Positions 47,709-57,568 are shown, counted from the first letter of the stretch. The stretch: 64,000 bases of DNA from Methyloceanibacter sp. wino2 (GCF_003071365.1 NZ_CP028960.1:1674001-1738000), one strand, 5' to 3'. Made by a program: numbers and translations. Notes: generated by a model from the letters alone, not told the origin.

Positions 47709-48269
47709 TCAAGCGCGGCTCTCGAGCCAGGCCACGACATCGGCCGCGCTCGAGGTCGGCGGGAACACCGGATAGAATACGTGCTCGATGGCGCCGTCGC
47801 GTACTATGAGCGTGAGCCTCTTGATCAGCCGCATGCCGTCCAGCGTGAAGGTCGGCAAACGCATCGCCTCGGTGAAGGCGAACCGGTCGTCGCTCAGGAT
47901 CTCGAAGGGAAGGTGCAGACGTTCCGCCATCTCGCGCTGATAGGCGGTGTCCTGGGTGCTGAGCCCGAACACCTGCGCCCCGAGCCGGGCCAAATCGGCG
48001 GCGTGATCGCGAAAGGCGCAGGCCTGCGGCGTGCACCCGCGCGCACCAGGGATGGCGTCCCATCCATCGGGCAAGGCTTCGCCGGGCACGCCGGTGCGCG
48101 GATAGCAGTAGATGACCGTGCGGCCGGGACCGAGGGCGCCGAGGTTGACGTCGCGCCCCTTGGTGGAGGCGAGGACGATCTCCGGCATCGCCCTCCCAGC
48201 GAGATGATCGCAGGCGCCGTCGTCGATGGGGCGGGGAAGGTCGTCCGGCAGATCCTGCAGGCTGCTCAA
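47709..48269 (-). CDS. Peroxiredoxin (AhpC/TSA-like)
   Basis: The 186-residue protein has the peroxiredoxin-like layout [35 protein letters not shown] with cysteines that probably include the peroxidatic and resolving pair, and [15 protein letters not shown]. The start is taken as TTG 48269 because it gives the normal N-terminus and overlaps the rlmN stop as TTGA; MPEIV further inside is less likely. Translation is therefore probably coupled to rlmN. It likely reduces peroxides in the cytoplasm. Confidence 0.85.
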   Translation of the reverse strand: MSSLQDLPDDLPRPIDDGACDHLAGRAMPEIVLASTKGRDVNLGALGPGRTVIYCYPRTGVPGEALPDGWDAIPGARGCTPQACAFRDHAADLARLGAQVFGLSTQDTAYQREMAERLHLPFEILSDDRFAFTEAMRLPTFTLDGMRLIKRLTLIVRDGAIEHVFYPVFPPTSSAADVVAWLESRA

Positions 48270-49446
48270 GCCCGCGCCTCGTCGAGACGGGTACTCGCGC
48301 GCTGCTTCAGGCTGGCGCTCTTGAGCTGGCCGCAGGCAGCCATGATGTCGCGGCCGCGGGGGCTGCGCACCGGGCTCGCATAGCCGGCGCGGTTCACGAC
48401 CTCGGCGAATTTCTCGATCTGCTCCCAGTCGGAACACTCGTAGGGCGCGCCCGGCCAGGGATTGAACGGAATCAGATTAATCTTGGCGGGGATCTTCTTG
48501 AGCAGGCGCACAAGCGCCTTGGCGTCGTCGATGGAGTCGTTCACGCCCTTGAGCATCACGTATTCGAATGTGATGCGTTTCGCGTTGGAGAGGCCCGGAT
48601 AGGCCCGGCAGGCCTCCAGCAAGTCGCGAATTGGCCATTTGCGGTTGATGGGCACGAGCTCGTCGCGCAGTTCGTCGCGGACGGCGTGCAGCGAGATTGC
48701 GAGCATGGTGCCCGCCTCGTCGCCCCAGCGCGGAATCTCCGGCACGATGCCGGAGGTAGAGAGCGTGATGCGGCGCTTGGAGATCGAGAGCCCCTCGCCG
48801 TCGGCGGCGATGGCGCACGCCTCGCGTACGTTGTCGAAATTGTAGAGCGGCTCGCCCATGCCCATGAGCACCACGTTCGTGATCTTCCGCTCGCCGGAGG
48901 GGAGCCCCGTGGGATCTTCGGGACCGCGCCGGGCCAATCGCCGATCCGGTCTCGCGCGAGCAGGATTTGCCCGACGATTTCCTGTGCGGTGAGGTTGCGC
49001 ACGAGCCGCTGCGTGCCCGTGTGGCAGAAGGTGCAGTTCAGCGTGCACCCCACCTGGCTCGAAATGCAGAGCGTGCCGCGATCCTCTTCGGGAATGTAGA
49101 CCGTCTCTACATCCTTGCCGTCGGCGAGACGGAGCAGCCATTTGCGCGTCCCGTCGACGGAGACCTGCTCCGACACGATTGCCGGGCGATCGAGGGAATA
49201 CTGCGCCGCCAGGGTGGCGCGCAGATCCTTGGCGACATCGGTCATGGTGTCGAACGAGGTCGCGCCGCGCACATAGAGCCAGCCCCAGAGCTGGGCGACG
49301 CGCATGCGCAGCTGCCGCTCGGGCACGCCGGCGGCGGCCAGCCGCTCGCGCAAGCCGTCCCTGCCAAGCCCGGCAAGGCTCTCGTGTGGGTGCGATTCGG
49401 CGGTCTGCGGCTCCGTGGCCGGATCGATTGTGGCGGTCGTGGTCAT
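48266..49446 (-). CDS. rlmN: Dual-specificity 23S rRNA/tRNA adenine-C2 methyltransferase RlmN, apparent frameshift
   Basis: RlmN is a radical-SAM enzyme methylating A2503 of 23S rRNA and A37 of some tRNAs. The N-terminal frame has the cluster motif [12 protein letters not shown] and runs to DWPGAV; the family continuation [20 protein letters not shown] and the C-terminal catalytic region (MLKGVNDS, and CGQLKSAS with the methyl-carrying cysteine) follow in the next frame. One G/C added at 48924-48925 gives about 393 residues. The stop is shared with the start of the peroxiredoxin gene. Confidence 0.93.
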
Positions 49447-49585
49447 GACAAATTGCTTTCTTGGCCCCTCATATCATGAGGCGAACCGGAAATGCCAAGA
49501 TGCAGCGGTACGAAAGCGGCCTCAAGGGTCGCCCGCTTCGGGCGCCCGGCCGGCAGGCTTTTCAGCAAAAAGAAGTTCGGTGAGC

Positions 49586-50098
49586 CTAGCCCGCCTCGGG
49601 GGCGCACTCCTTGGCGGCGGCTTCGATCGCGCTGGACGTGCCGCTCAGGGAATACTCATCCGTGGTGTTGGTGCCGCGGGCCGACCGGCCTTTGACGGTC
49701 ATGGCGCTGCCGGCCTTCAACGCCTCGACGAGCTTGGCCTCGTCTTCCGGCTTTTCGACAAAGGCGCCCTCGTCCTTGGTGAAGAGTTCGAACGAGTCGC
49801 TGCCGATCGTCACCGTGACTTTGCCGCCAGGCGGAAAGGGGTAGCCCATCTTCACGCTGATCTCGCCGGCGATCTTGTCGCTGGGATAATCTGACGTGTA
49901 GAAATAGATGGGTCCGCGCCGCACGTTCCGCGGCAACGATTTGCGAGGCTGCGAGACGGCGAAGCAGACCTTGGGGCTGCCTTGCGAAACGTAGGCGGCC
50001 CAGTCGTTGAATTTCTGAAGAAGTTTGACTTCCTGCGCGACGACCGGCGTTGCGCTGAACGCCACCACCGCACAAGCCGCTACAACGGCTCGGCGCAT
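49586..50098 (-). CDS. Invasion-associated locus B (IalB) family exported protein
   Basis: The 170-residue product has a signal peptide (RRAVVAACAVVAFSATPVVA, cleaved before QEVKLL) and a mature domain of the IalB type: FNDWAAYVSQGSPKVCFAVS, IYFYTSDYPSDKIAGEISVK and a C-terminal EYSLSGTSSAIEAAAKEC with a paired cysteine. IalB of Bartonella is linked to erythrocyte entry, but homologues are common in free-living Rhizobiales with unknown periplasmic roles. The ATG at 50098 is preferred to the one 12 codons upstream. Confidence 0.87.
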   Translation of the reverse strand: MRRAVVAACAVVAFSATPVVAQEVKLLQKFNDWAAYVSQGSPKVCFAVSQPRKSLPRNVRRGPIYFYTSDYPSDKIAGEISVKMGYPFPPGGKVTVTIGSDSFELFTKDEGAFVEKPEDEAKLVEALKAGSAMTVKGRSARGTNTTDEYSLSGTSSAIEAAAKECAPEAG

Positions 50099-50170
50099 CT
50101 CCCCGTCCCCGTGTCGTGAGCAGTCTCTACGCATGAATGGCTGCAGTCTTCCCTAGTTATGGTCCAAAGG

Positions 50171-50719
50171 TCAACCCTGACGCCGCCGCTTGGGCCGCCC
50201 CTGCACATGGGGCGTCAGCGGCGGTGCTACGGTTCCCTCGCTGACCGGACGCGGGGCGAAACGACCCAATGCCCGAAGCCGGTCATACATTACGATTGCC
50301 CCTGCTGTCGCCACATTCAATGAGAAATTCGTCGGAATGCGAATTACATGACCGCAGCGCGCAAGCAGCTCTGCGCTCAGTACACCCCGTTCCGGTCCCA
50401 GCACGTACGCACACTGCAAGGGATGAGGAAAACTCGGCAGTTCTGTGGCGTCGTCCAGGATTTCGATGCCGACGAGACTGCAGCCCTTGGGAAACTGCAT
50501 TTCGTCCACCGTCTGCCAGTGATAAACCGGCAAGTGGTTGTCCGCCTTGGATGTGTCCGAGCGCATTTTGAGGGACCGGGCGTCCGCGCCGACCGTAAAC
50601 GCAAAGCTCGCTCCGAAGGCGTGCGCCGACCGGAGCAGGCCGCCGAGATTCTCCGCTTTGGAAATACCCTCGGCGCCGATGCCGAAATAGCCGCGCGTGC
50701 TTGGAGTGGTTCGTCTCAC
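50171..50719 (-). CDS. TrmH/SpoU-family RNA 2'-O-methyltransferase
   Basis: The product (about 182 residues) is a SPOUT methyltransferase: RGYFGIGAEGISKAENLGGL, AHAFGASFAFTVG, the S-adenosylmethionine knot motif YVLGPERGVLSAELL and IPTNFSLNVATAGAIVMYDR are all visible. The RNA target is unknown; the length and N-terminus fit a small alphaproteobacterial subgroup. The start is uncertain: GTG 50719, GTG 50737 or ATG 50818; the conserved region begins near RGYFG. It ends in a basic tail GRPKRRRQG. Confidence 0.86.
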   Translation of the reverse strand: MRRTTPSTRGYFGIGAEGISKAENLGGLLRSAHAFGASFAFTVGADARSLKMRSDTSKADNHLPVYHWQTVDEMQFPKGCSLVGIEILDDATELPSFPHPLQCAYVLGPERGVLSAELLARCGHVIRIPTNFSLNVATAGAIVMYDRLRALGRFAPRPVSEGTVAPPLTPHVQGRPKRRRQG

Positions 50720-50851
50720 GGGGCTTGTTTGCCACACGTGGGACCTGAGCAAAAGGCGGCTGTGCAGCCTCGTTGCCGCGCGGCCTTGTGATGGCGGCGC
50801 GCACGGGGCAAAAGGCATGGAAGGCAACGCGACAGAGCCGGGGGCCATTAC

Positions 50852-51855
50852 ATGCGTGCAGTGCAGTTCAGTGAGTTCTCGGGGATCGATGCGCTCAAGC
50901 TCGTTGAGATCGCAGACCCGACGCCGAAGCCAGGCGAGGTCGTGGTCAAAGTCACCGCGGTCGGCCTGAACTTCTTCGATACGCTGGTCCTGCGGAACAA
51001 GTACCAATTCACGCCAAGCCTGCCGGCCTCGCCAGGGGGGGAGATCGCCGGGGTCGTGGAGGCGCTCGGCGACGAGGTCACCGACCTCACGATCGGCCAG
51101 CGGGTCATGGCGCATGTGGGCGGCAACGGCTGCCGCGAACGGCTCGCCGTCAACGCCGCGCGCGTGATCCCCATTCCCGATGGGGTCAGCGACGACGTGG
51201 CGGCGGGGATCTCCGTCACCTACGGGACCGCGATGCACGGCTTCAAGGACCGGGCCAAGCTGCAGCCCGGCGAGAGCGTTGCGGTGCTGGGGGCCGCCGG
51301 CGGTGCGGGTCTCGCGGCGGTCGAGATCGCCAAGCTGATGGGCGCGCGCGTCATCGCCGTCGCCTCGTCGGAGGAGAAGATCGCGCTGGCCATGCGGCAC
51401 GGCGCCGACGAGGGCATCGACTACGAGACCTGCGACCTGAAGACGACGCTCAAGGAGCGCACGGCCCCGACGGACTCGACGTGCTGTATGACTGCGTCGG
51501 CGGCGATGCGGCCGAGCCGTCTTTACGCGCGCTGGGGTGGAAGGGCCGCTATCTCGTTATCGGCTTTGCGTCCGGCGACATCCCGCGCCTGCCGCTCAAC
51601 GTGATCATGCTGAAGGGATGCGACGTGCTGGGCGTCTTCTGGACGGCGTTCGTGGACCGCGAGCCAGAGGCGCATCGTGCGAACACGCTGCAGGTCTTGA
51701 ATTGGTGCCAGGAGGGGCGGCTCGCGCCGCACGTCCACGGGACCTACCCGCTTGCCGAAACCAAGGAGGCCCTACGCGTCATCCAGGAGCGCAAGGCCAG
51801 CGGCAAGGTGATCGTCCGCCGCAGGAATAGAGGGTTATTGCGCCGTCCAGGCTAG
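50852..51855 (+). CDS. Zinc-independent NADPH:quinone oxidoreductase-like protein, apparent frameshift
   Basis: The protein belongs to the medium-chain reductase group: VKVTAVGLNFFDTLVL, SPGGEIAGVVEALGDEV, and the NADPH loop AVLGAAGGAGLAAVEIAKL. After ERTAPT the frame breaks and continues in the next as GLDVLYDCVGGDAAEPSLRAL to the end. One G added at 51472-51473 restores 334 residues. No zinc-ligand cysteines are seen, as expected for quinone oxidoreductases. The stop overlaps the convergent YkvA gene. Confidence 0.88.
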
Positions 51856-52268
51856 CCGTGTGCGGCCGCGCTCGCGTCCGGCAATTCCTTGTCCAACGCC
51901 CGTGCGGCTGCCGTCCTGTGGACCGGCGTGATGTTCGCCGAGACGAGGCCCACCACGGCCGTCAGGAGCGCCATGTCGTCGGCGAAGCCGAGGCCCGTGA
52001 CGATGTCCGGAATGAGGTCAATCGGCATGATGAAATAGGCGAGCGCCGCGAGCAGCATGCCGCGCACGCGCATCGGCGTGGACGGATCCATGGCGCAGAA
52101 ATACGCGGCGACAAGGTCCTCGACGAAGGGCACAAGTCCTGCGACGCGCTTCAGCTTGCGCCAAAAATTGCGGCGCACTTTCTGCTCGCGTTTGTGGAAT
52201 GTTTCCACGGTTATCTCCCGTCCCATCGCGGCCTCACGGAGATCGGCCGCGTCTTCAAATACGGTCAT
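51852..52268 (-). CDS. YkvA/DUF1232 membrane protein
   Basis: The 138-residue protein has the DUF1232 core: RVRGMLLAALAYFIMPIDLI followed by PDIVTGLGFADDMALL, which forms one or two short membrane helices with the conserved YxxxPxDxIPD-like motif. A charged N-terminal region precedes it. Function is unknown, although the family is widespread. It is convergent with the oxidoreductase gene and divergent from the phosphatase gene. Confidence 0.85.
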   Translation of the reverse strand: MTVFEDAADLREAAMGREITVETFHKREQKVRRNFWRKLKRVAGLVPFVEDLVAAYFCAMDPSTPMRVRGMLLAALAYFIMPIDLIPDIVTGLGFADDMALLTAVVGLVSANITPVHRTAAARALDKELPDASAAAHG

Positions 52269-52365
52269 AGTCGACTGCCTCTCCGTTTGATGTGTGCGGG
52301 CATAATTCCTTTATTATGTGGGATGTCGTGACCCCCTTCTCAAGTGGAGCCCTAAGACCCGAGAC

Positions 52366-52890
52366 ATGACTGGAGACAAAACCGAAGACACCGAGACCGT
52401 CCGGCACCGGCTGCTGTTTGCGTGCCTCGGCAATATCTGCCGCTCGCCCATGGCCGAAGGCGTGTTTCGCCGCGTGGCCGAAGAGGAGGGCGGGGCTCAT
52501 CTGTTCGAAATCGATTCGGCCGGGATGGGCGATTGGCACAAGGGCCAGGCGCCCGACCCCCGGGCCCAGAAGGCCGCGCTGACGCGCGGGGTCGACATCT
52601 CCGCCCAGTCCGCGCGCAAGGTCGAACTCGAGGACTTCGACCACTTCGATCTGATCCTGGCCATGGATGGATCGAACATCTCCGATCTTCAGGACATCGC
52701 ACCACACGCGGCCCGCCATAAGATCCGGCGCTTCCTCGACTTCGCTCCGCATCTTCCCGAAGAGGACGTGCCCGACCCATATTATGGCGGCGAGGCGGGC
52801 TTCGACCACGCGCTCGACCTCATCGAGGCGGCGTCGAAGGGTCTGCTGTCCGAGCTGATGCGCGCGAGCGAGGCGGCGTCGAAGGTCTGA
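52366..52890 (+). CDS. Low-molecular-weight protein tyrosine phosphatase
   Basis: The 174-residue protein has the phosphatase loop LFACLGNICRSPMAEGVF with the nucleophile cysteine and arginine of CX5R, and the general acid aspartate in VPDPYYGG. Length and order are typical of the family. Bacterial members regulate exopolysaccharide tyrosine kinases or other phosphotyrosines, but no tyrosine kinase is seen in the window. The start at 52366 was chosen over 52318, which adds a segment without similarity. Terminal region repeats EAASKG and EAASKV. Confidence 0.9.
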   Translation: MTGDKTEDTETVRHRLLFACLGNICRSPMAEGVFRRVAEEEGGAHLFEIDSAGMGDWHKGQAPDPRAQKAALTRGVDISAQSARKVELEDFDHFDLILAMDGSNISDLQDIAPHAARHKIRRFLDFAPHLPEEDVPDPYYGGEAGFDHALDLIEAASKGLLSELMRASEAASKV

Positions 52891-52903
52891 GGACGTCGCG
52901 GGC

Positions 52904-53512
52904 CTAGGGATCGATCCCGAAGAGCGGCGGGTGGTCGAACTCGTAGCCGCCATAAAAGTCGTCGCCGTAGTCAACCTCCTCGTCATCGAGGTCGTAGGCC
53001 GCCTCGACGACATAGGGTCCGCCGCCGACCGAGTTGCGCGACGAGTAGAGGACAAACCGCTTCACTGTGAAGGTCTCGGAGATCAGCCCTGCGTTCTGGA
53101 GATAGGCCGCCACAGCATCCGGGCGGGTGCCGCGCAGGCGGGCGATGGTCACGTGGGGGGTAAACTTGCGCCGCTCCGGCGCGAGACCGGCGACCCTTGC
53201 CGCTCCGTCATGGGCGTGCTGCAACGCTTCGAGCTCCGGCGAGGGTGCGACGCCCGCGAAGATCGTCCGAGGCTTCTTTCCGCCGAAAGAGTCGAGACCG
53301 TTCAGCTTAAGGGTGAAGGGCGCGGCGACCAGCTCACCGAGAGCCTCGGTGAAATCACGGGCCGTCGCGCCGTCCACATCGCCAATGAAGCGTAATGTCA
53401 GGTGGTAGTATTCCGGGTCGATCCAGCGGGCCCCGTATAGCCCGGCTCGAAGCATGGACAGACGATCGGCGATGCTCCTCGGGATCTCTATTGCGGTGAA
53501 TAGCCTGGGCAT
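52904..53512 (-). CDS. thpR: RNA 2',3'-cyclic phosphodiesterase ThpR
   Basis: ThpR (2'-5' RNA ligase family) opens 2',3'-cyclic phosphates on RNA ends. The 202-residue protein has both HxTx motifs, HLTLRF near residue 37 and HVTIAR near residue 117, plus FGGKKPRTIFAGV. Beyond the normal domain end at about residue 178 there is an acidic, tyrosine- and glycine-rich tail (DDEEVDYGDDFYGGYEF), unusual for the family. It is convergent with the phosphatase gene. Confidence 0.9.
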   Translation of the reverse strand: MPRLFTAIEIPRSIADRLSMLRAGLYGARWIDPEYYHLTLRFIGDVDGATARDFTEALGELVAAPFTLKLNGLDSFGGKKPRTIFAGVAPSPELEALQHAHDGAARVAGLAPERRKFTPHVTIARLRGTRPDAVAAYLQNAGLISETFTVKRFVLYSSRNSVGGGPYVVEAAYDLDDEEVDYGDDFYGGYEFDHPPLFGIDP

Positions 53513-53545
53513 AACCGAATCAACATGTTGTTGCGACTACGAGTC

Positions 53546-54589
53546 TCAGGGGCAAGGGTTGGGGTAGTCAAGGTGGATATTCTCGATGTCCTCAAGAACC
53601 GCCTCGGGCAGCGTCAGCTCTGCGGCGTCGATATCGGTCTTGAGCTGCTCCATCGAGGTCGCGCCGATGATGACGGACGTCATGAAGGGGCGCGACAGGG
53701 CGTAGGCGATCGCCATCTGCGAGGGGTCGAGGCCGTGGCGCCGGGCGAGCGCCACATAGGCGGAGATCGCGCGCGGGCCGTTTCCTTGCTCGTAACGGCC
53801 GAGCCTATTGAACAGGGTCTTGCGCGCGCCTTCCGGCAGCGCCCCGTCCTCGTATTTGCCGGTCAAATAGCCTTGGCCGAGCGGTGAATAGCCGAGCAGG
53901 CTGACGTGCTCCTCGTAGCTGATCTCCGAAAGGCCGACTTCATAGGAGCGGTTGACGAGGTTGAAGGCGTTCTGGATCGAGACCACCCGCGGCAGGTTGT
54001 GCTGCTCGGCGAGCTTGAGAAAGCTCATCGTGCCCCATGGCGTCTCGTTTGAGAGGCCGATGAAGCGCACCTTGCCGCTTGCGACGAGTTCGCCGAGCAC
54101 TTCGAGAATTTCATGAATGTTGTGGGCGTCGTCGCCCAACCGCCGGTATTCGAGGCCCTCGAAGACGCGGATAGGCCGGTCCGGCCAGTGGAGCTGGTAG
54201 AGGTCGACGTAGTCCGTCTGGAGGCGCTTGAGGCTCTTGTCGATGGCCTCGCGCATCTGCTCCGGCGTCTGGCGCGACAACATGGGCTCGTCGCGCAGCC
54301 AGTCGATGACGCTGCTGCGCCCCGCCACCTTGGTGGCGATCATCACCTTGTCGCGGGCCTTGCGTGACGCGAGCCAGGTTCCGACGATCTCTTCGGTGGC
54401 GCCTTGGGTCTCAGCTTTCGGCGGGATCGGGTAGATCTCCGCTGCGTCGAACAGGTTGATGCCCTGCTCGAGCGCGTAGTCCATCTGCGCGTGGCCCTCG
54501 GCCTCGGTGTTCTGTTGGCCGAAAGTCATCGTGCCGAGCGTGAGCGCACTCACCTTCACGCCGGTGCGTCCAAGTTCCCGATATTCCAT
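53546..54589 (-). CDS. Aldo/keto reductase, Tas-like
   Basis: The 347-residue protein is an NADPH-dependent aldo/keto reductase with LGRTGVKVSALTLGTMTFG, the catalytic aspartate and tyrosine in LFDAAEIYPIPP, the lysine in IATKVAG, and the histidine in LYQLHWPDRP; SNETPWG and GYSPLGQGYLTGKY bind the cofactor. It is most like Escherichia coli Tas (YajO/Tas group). The physiological substrate is unknown. The ATG at 54589 matches the family N-terminus MEYRELGRTG. Confidence 0.92.
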   Translation of the reverse strand: MEYRELGRTGVKVSALTLGTMTFGQQNTEAEGHAQMDYALEQGINLFDAAEIYPIPPKAETQGATEEIVGTWLASRKARDKVMIATKVAGRSSVIDWLRDEPMLSRQTPEQMREAIDKSLKRLQTDYVDLYQLHWPDRPIRVFEGLEYRRLGDDAHNIHEILEVLGELVASGKVRFIGLSNETPWGTMSFLKLAEQHNLPRVVSIQNAFNLVNRSYEVGLSEISYEEHVSLLGYSPLGQGYLTGKYEDGALPEGARKTLFNRLGRYEQGNGPRAISAYVALARRHGLDPSQMAIAYALSRPFMTSVIIGATSMEQLKTDIDAAELTLPEAVLEDIENIHLDYPNPCP

Positions 54590-54772
54590 GCAATCTCCGT
54601 CGTTCGTGTCGCGTGTGTCTGTCCGTTGCGTCACATTTCGCAAAGGATAACAAGTTGTTAGCGGCGGCGGCCCTAATCCAGTTGTTAAGGACTCCTGGCC
54701 TAGAAAGGTAGGTTAAACCAGCCCGGCGCGGGAAACCCGCCGGCCGGGCGCCGACAGGGATGGGATGCCCGC

Positions 54773-55750
54773 ATGGGTGTGCTTGGGCCAAAAAGGCTAC
54801 CGAGGGATTTGGGCAGCGCTGCGGCCATCGAGCCGCCCAGCCCGAACGAAGCGTCATTTCATGAGCCGACCTTTCGGGAACCATGGGACCGGTATCTGCG
54901 GCGGCTCGTTGTCGGTGCGGCCTATGCGATGCAGCCGCAGCGCATCGCGCTCCTGCCGCGGCTGTGGCAGATGACGCTTGCCTACTATCTGAGCCCTAAA
55001 GGCACGCGGGATCAGCTGCCGGCGCGGCCCACCTACGCTACCCGCTGGGGGCTCGCCGGCATCAGCGACGACCTCAGCGTTCCGGCGCTCCTGCACAACT
55101 ACGCGCGGGGCCTGTTTCCGGTCTGCCATATCGGGCCGATGAAATGGTGGTGTCCGTCGCTGCGGGCCGTGCAGGATCCGAGGCTTGCCCATGTCGGGCG
55201 TACCGTTCGGCGGCTCATTCGCCGGCACAACTTCACGGTCACGATGGACACGGATTTCGCCGGCGTGATGGAGGCCTGCGCGCAACCGCGACCCGGCAAG
55301 ACGCCGCTCACCTGGATCACGCCGAAGGTCATGCGAGCCTTCTACGCAGCTTACAGAGCCGGATACGCGCACTCCGTCGAGGTGTGGGACGGGCAAGGCC
55401 GGCTGGTCGGCGGTCTCTTCGGCCTCGCCATCGGCGACGTCTATTTCGGCGAGTCCAAATTCTGCCGTTCGTCCCATGCGTCCAAGGTGGCGGTCGCCTA
55501 TCTGCACCGGCACCTCGCGGCTTGGGGCTACCGTCTCTACGATGCGAAATGGATGACGCCCCATCTGGCCGAGACCGGCTTTGTGGCCATGCCGCGCGAC
55601 GACTTCCTGTCCTTGCTGCCGTGGTACACCTCCGAAGAGGGGCGGGTCGGTCGCTGGACTGTCGATCCCGCGCTCGACCCGGCGGACTGGTCCAAGGGCT
55701 GGGACGTCGCGTCGCCCAATCCACCTGGCGCGGCGCCGCGTGCGGCGTGA
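54773..55750 (+). CDS. Leucyl/phenylalanyl-tRNA-protein transferase family protein, divergent
   Basis: Aat moves leucine or phenylalanine from tRNA to an N-terminal Arg or Lys, marking proteins for ClpAP. This 325-residue protein has the family core ALLHNYARGLFPVCHIGPMK, WWCPSLRAV, TWITPKVMRAFYAAYRAGYA, VGGLFGLAIGDVYFGESKFC and WMTPHLAETGFVAMPRDDF, but is longer than the usual 230 or so residues because of an N-terminal extension of about 90 residues. It lies next to a flippase and other glycan genes, so it might act in a neighbouring process; whether it is the canonical Aat or a paralogue cannot be told here. Confidence 0.83.
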   Translation: MGVLGPKRLPRDLGSAAAIEPPSPNEASFHEPTFREPWDRYLRRLVVGAAYAMQPQRIALLPRLWQMTLAYYLSPKGTRDQLPARPTYATRWGLAGISDDLSVPALLHNYARGLFPVCHIGPMKWWCPSLRAVQDPRLAHVGRTVRRLIRRHNFTVTMDTDFAGVMEACAQPRPGKTPLTWITPKVMRAFYAAYRAGYAHSVEVWDGQGRLVGGLFGLAIGDVYFGESKFCRSSHASKVAVAYLHRHLAAWGYRLYDAKWMTPHLAETGFVAMPRDDFLSLLPWYTSEEGRVGRWTVDPALDPADWSKGWDVASPNPPGAAPRAA

Positions 55751-55826
55751 GGGCGGCACGGCGCGCATGCACTATTCGACCCAACGGCCCAACGTCTCCG
55801 GGGGCGCTGCGAGGGAAGGAGATTGG

Positions 55827-57154
55827 ATGGCGTTCCTGCACCGGCACCTGAAGCCGTTCGTGTCGACGTCTTCGCTTCTGTCGCTCGCCCGGATCGCCGG
55901 CGCGGCGGCCGGCTTCGCCACCCAGGTGCTGCTGGCGCGCACCCTCCATGCCTCGGCGCTGGGCTTGTTCTACTCCGTCACCAGCCTCGCCGCCGTCATG
56001 GGGATGGTCGCGGCGCTCGGCTACCCCAGCATCGCGTCGCGCTTCGTATCGCGCTACCGCGAGAAGGGCCGCGCGGGCTGCTTGCTGCCTTCATCGCCTA
56101 CGTCAGGAATACCGTGACGCGAAGCGCCGTCCTCGCCACGGGCGTCGTCATTGCATTTGCGGTATTCTGGCCGGGGCTGGAGCTCGACGCGAGGATTGCG
56201 ACTGGCGCCGCTGCGCTGGCGATACCCGCGATCGCCGCGATCGAGTTAAACGGATCTCTGGCATCGTCGTTTCGCAGGTTCGCGCTGGCCTATCTGCCGG
56301 ATACATGCATCCGGCCCTTCGTGCTGCTTGCGGCTCTTCTCATCCTTGTCGCTTTGGGGGCGACCCTGACGGCACCGCTCACAGCGGGGCTATTTGCGAT
56401 CATCATCATCGGCCTCGCAGTCGTGCAGTACCTTCTATTGTCGAGGACCGTGCCCGGGGCCGAGATGCCGGGCACTGAGGTTCCGCCGCGTTACCTGCGG
56501 ATTTGGCGGCGCGAGGGGCCGCCCTTGGTCTTGGTTGCGCTCTATACGTCTTTTTTTGCTGACGTCGACATCCTCTTGGTCACGCCGCTTCTGACCAGCG
56601 CCGACACGGCAATTATCGGCATTTGTCTCAAGATGGCGCTGCTGGTCGGCTTCGCGGTGCAGGTGGCGCACCAGGTGAGCGTGCCCGACCTCGCCGACGC
56701 GCACGCGCGCAAGGAGCACGGCCACATCGACAGCATTGCGCTGAAGGCCATCGGATTTCCGCTTGCCGCCACCCTCGTCGCGATGCTCGTTGTCGCGCTC
56801 TGGGGCGAGACCATCCTGTCGCTGTTCGGTCCGGACTTCACGGGCGCGAAGGTGCCGCTGCTGATCCTAATCGGGTGCCAGCTGGTGCGGGCTGTGTTCG
56901 GACCGAATGTCGCTCTGCTCTCGGTGATCGGCGCACAGCGCCAGAACGCGTTGCTCGCGGTCACCGCCTTGGTGGTGCTCGTGTTGGCCAACCTGGCGCT
57001 CGTGCCACCTCTGGGCGTCGTCGGGGCCGCGCTTGCCGTCGCCGTCGCGACGCTGGTTTGGCTGAGTGCCTGTGCGGTGGTCCTGTCGCGCGTGAGCGGA
57101 CTTCGGACCGACGCGCTGCACGTCATGTCGCGCGCCCTGCGGGACCGCGGATAA
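55827..57154 (+). CDS. Polysaccharide flippase (Wzx/MurJ-like MOP family), apparent frameshift
   Basis: The protein carries many membrane segments (LSLARIAGAAAGFATQVLLA, TALVVLVLANLALVPPLGVV and others) and the family pattern GLFYSVTSLAAVMGMVAALGYP. The opening frame runs to YREKGRAG, then LLAAFIAYVRNTVTRS continues in the next frame. One G added to the GGG at 56075-56077 restores about 442 residues and a normal 12-14 helix transporter. Such proteins flip lipid-linked sugars across the inner membrane for polysaccharide export. The ATG at 55827 has GGAAGGAGAT just upstream. Confidence 0.85.
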
Positions 57155-57176
57155 TTCTTCTAGGAGGGTGCAGCCG

Positions 57177-57338
57177 CTACGAGAGTGGCGCCGCAGCCGC
57201 CGGGAGCGCGCCGACCTGCTCCGCTTCCACGGCGGCTTCCTCGCTGGCAAACATATAGGTGAAGATAAGCCACAGAACGAACGCGGCGACCACGAAGATC
57301 GCGACGGCTTTGCCGAAAGCGCCGAAGGATAGGGGCAT
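57177..57338 (-). CDS. Small single-membrane-segment protein, 53 residues
   Basis: The short product MPLSFGAFGKAVAIFVVAAF and onward has one membrane segment (AVAIFVVAAFVLWLIFTYMF) followed by an acidic-alanine tail EEAAVEAEQVGALPAAAA. The start at 57338 has no clear Shine-Dalgarno site, so this is a modest call; the hydrophobic pattern with a positively placed terminus argues it is real. It is convergent with the flippase and upstream of the pseudokinase gene on the opposite strand. Family not recognised. Confidence 0.45.
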   Translation of the reverse strand: MPLSFGAFGKAVAIFVVAAFVLWLIFTYMFASEEAAVEAEQVGALPAAAAPLS

Positions 57339-57568
57339 GAATGAAAACTCGTTTCGGGTTTGTCTTGTCAGGATTGTCTTGCACCGCAACAGAGCGGACG
57401 CCAGCTTTGTCGCGGCGACCCTAGCGCAACAGGTGGATCGCGATCAATGAACTTGAAAAACGGACTTGAGTGACCGGGCGGACTGTTGGACACATACTTC
57501 CCGAAACTTGCTTTCCGACGACTTGCCGACGACACTCCGTCCACGGCATTGGCCGGGGGTGTTGCCGT

